DNA of 64,000 nucleotides from Phycisphaerales bacterium (lineage in GTDB: Bacteria > Planctomycetota > Phycisphaerae > Phycisphaerales > UBA1924), in NCBI GenBank assembly GCA_029260495.1, contig JAJDDD010000013.1:1-64000 (forward strand). The letters are read 5' to 3'. The translations under genes and the position numbers were made by a program. Shown piece after piece: positions 62,922-64,000 of this stretch. Numbering within the stretch: position 1 is the first letter of the stretch; each line of letters begins with the position of its first letter. The notes below the pieces were generated by a model that was not told where the DNA came from, did no database searches, and saw nothing but the letters and a program-made list of their open reading frames with translations.

Positions 62922-64000
62922 ATGACCCGTTGTTTGACCTCAACGCTTCTTTGTGCCGGCGCCTGTTGTGTCATGGCGCCGACCGCAGCCGCCCAGCCGG
63001 AACTTTTTGCCATCGCATCTCAGTTCTTCCGCGCAGGCGAAAACTTTGGAGAGCGGTTCGGGGCAGCGGTTGCATCCGTTGAAGACGTCAACGGCGATGG
63101 CGTGCGCGAGCCAGTCGCCGGCGCCTTTTTGCATCAGGAGCCAAACACACGCGGCGGCAAGGTCTACGTCATCAATAGCGCGAATGCAATGAATATCGGA
63201 ACCTTCCAAACAGGCGATACCTTAGATTCTGAATGGCTCGGTTTTGCGCTCGCCGGCGGTGACGGCCACCGCCTGGCTAGCGGCGCTCCATGCTTTGACG
63301 GCCCCAGTCAGGGCACGGGACGGGCGTACATTTATGACGCCTCGATTGGTCAGTCCATATTTACACTCGATCCACCTGCTCCCGCCACATTCGATTACGC
63401 CGGCGCTGATGTCGCGATCGTTGATGATGTCACCAATGACGGCATTAAAGACTTCCTGGTCGGCGCTTTCGGAGAACTCGGCGCCGGCGGGCCTGGAAAC
63501 ATCAGCGCCGGGCGCGCACACGCTTACAGCGGAGCCAACGGCTCGCGCATCTGGACATCAACAGGCGAGAACGACGGTGATAAATACGGCAATGCAGTCG
63601 CTGTCATCGGAGACATCACCGGCAATGGCTTTCCGGATGTGGCTGTCGGCGCTCCGGACTTTGACGGCGAAGATGGGGCCGTAGGCGCTGGTAAGGTTTA
63701 TCTTTTTGAAGGCTTCACCTTCTTCCCCATTGACACCATTGCATCAGATGTCGCCGGCGCGGAGTTCGGCTTCACCATTGTCGGGGTTGGCGATATAAAT
63801 CAAGACAAGACCCCGGACTTTGCAGTGGGCGCCCCCGGCGTTGATGAAGTCATTCTCTATTCCGGCGCCGACCTATCAGTCATTCGCACATTGGCTCCTG
63901 GGGCGCCCGGGCGCTTCGGAAGATCAATGGCGCTCGCTGGCGATCTGAACGGCGACGACCTTGAAGAGCTCGCCATCGGCGCCCCCGAGTTTGGAAACAA
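62922..64000 (+). CDS. Secreted FG-GAP (integrin-alpha-like) repeat protein, cut by window edge
   Basis: At least 359 codons, open to the right edge. The ATG at 62922 has GGAG seven bases upstream. It gives a signal peptide (CLTSTLLCAGACCVMAPTAA) cleaved before QPELFAIASQF. FG-GAP repeats follow with the classic F-G-x-(x)-V-A...D-x-N-G-D-G pattern: ERFGAAVASVEDVNGDGVRE, DKYGNAVAVIGDITGNGFPD, EFGFTIVGVGDINQDKTPD, RFGRSMALAGDLNGDDLEE, each ending in G-A-P. These form a Ca-binding beta-propeller. Given its relatives, a dockerin-type C-terminus beyond the window is likely. Confidence 0.8.
   Translation, partial: MTRCLTSTLLCAGACCVMAPTAAAQPELFAIASQFFRAGENFGERFGAAVASVEDVNGDGVREPVAGAFLHQEPNTRGGKVYVINSANAMNIGTFQTGDTLDSEWLGFALAGGDGHRLASGAPCFDGPSQGTGRAYIYDASIGQSIFTLDPPAPATFDYAGADVAIVDDVTNDGIKDFLVGAFGELGAGGPGNISAGRAHAYSGANGSRIWTSTGENDGDKYGNAVAVIGDITGNGFPDVAVGAPDFDGEDGAVGAGKVYLFEGFTFFPIDTIASDVAGAEFGFTIVGVGDINQDKTPDFAVGAPGVDEVILYSGADLSVIRTLAPGAPGRFGRSMALAGDLNGDDLEELAIGAPEFGN

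Overview
The window reads as part of a planctomycete chromosome, most likely class Phycisphaerae (inference). It carries five complete secreted proteins that end in paired calcium-loop (dockerin-type) repeats of the form D-NGDG-(x)n-DLA-LLGSWG, a hallmark of that lineage. It also has a fused CcoN-CcoO cytochrome oxidase subunit, an exosortase/EpsI exopolysaccharide locus, and very large TPR and beta-propeller proteins. Coding density is high and most of the window is moderately GC-rich. The exception is positions 1-6260, which are gene-poor, patchily AT-rich and full of insertion-sequence debris.

Layout. Positions 1-6332 are a decayed, island-like segment. It holds an IS5-family transposase that needs a -1 frameshift at an A8 run, a two-gene ECF sigma factor/membrane protein pair, remnants of IS5, IS3 and IS630 transposases, and an AlpA-type DNA-binding protein translationally coupled to a tyrosine integrase. 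The integrase abuts the 3' end of a tRNA-Lys(CUU) gene. Positions 6600-14070 hold three secreted dockerin-type proteins (an FG-GAP/VCBS protein with an apparent frameshift after its signal peptide, an unassigned exported protein, and a sortilin-like beta-propeller lipoprotein) around an orphan beta-class DNA methyltransferase. Positions 14379-22545 carry housekeeping and miscellaneous genes: a P1B-type metal ATPase with an unusual CPS motif, a CII-like regulator, an SRPBCC protein, a HI0933-family flavoprotein, glmS and rarA.

Positions 22569-35277, all on the minus strand, form an exopolysaccharide/exosortase locus. In transcription order it reads: Wza-like export lipoprotein, exosortase, EpsI-like protein, a 1561-residue TPR protein, a Wzc-like protein whose Walker A lysine is missing, and a WecA/TagO-like phosphoglycosyltransferase. 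lipA, a small conserved protein and a Lon-like protease follow. Positions 39816-48328 (minus) contain a complete high-affinity oxidase operon, ccoNO-Q-P-G-H-(SafE-like)-I-S, including a 47-residue CcoS. It is divergent from a cysteine-bearing Rrf2 regulator that probably controls it. A porin gene follows.

Positions 50700-64000 carry a stand-alone LigD phosphoesterase-like protein, a TPR lipoprotein, a beta-helix dockerin protein, and a methyl-cycle cluster (ArsR-methyltransferase fusion, ahcY, a DoxX protein, metF). These are followed by a small lipoprotein, rpe, a second sortilin-like dockerin lipoprotein, and an FG-GAP protein that runs off the right edge.

The clearest functional units are the cco operon with its Rrf2 neighbour, the exosortase/EPS locus, and the SAM/SAH recycling cluster. 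No rRNA, CRISPR array or complete prophage was seen.
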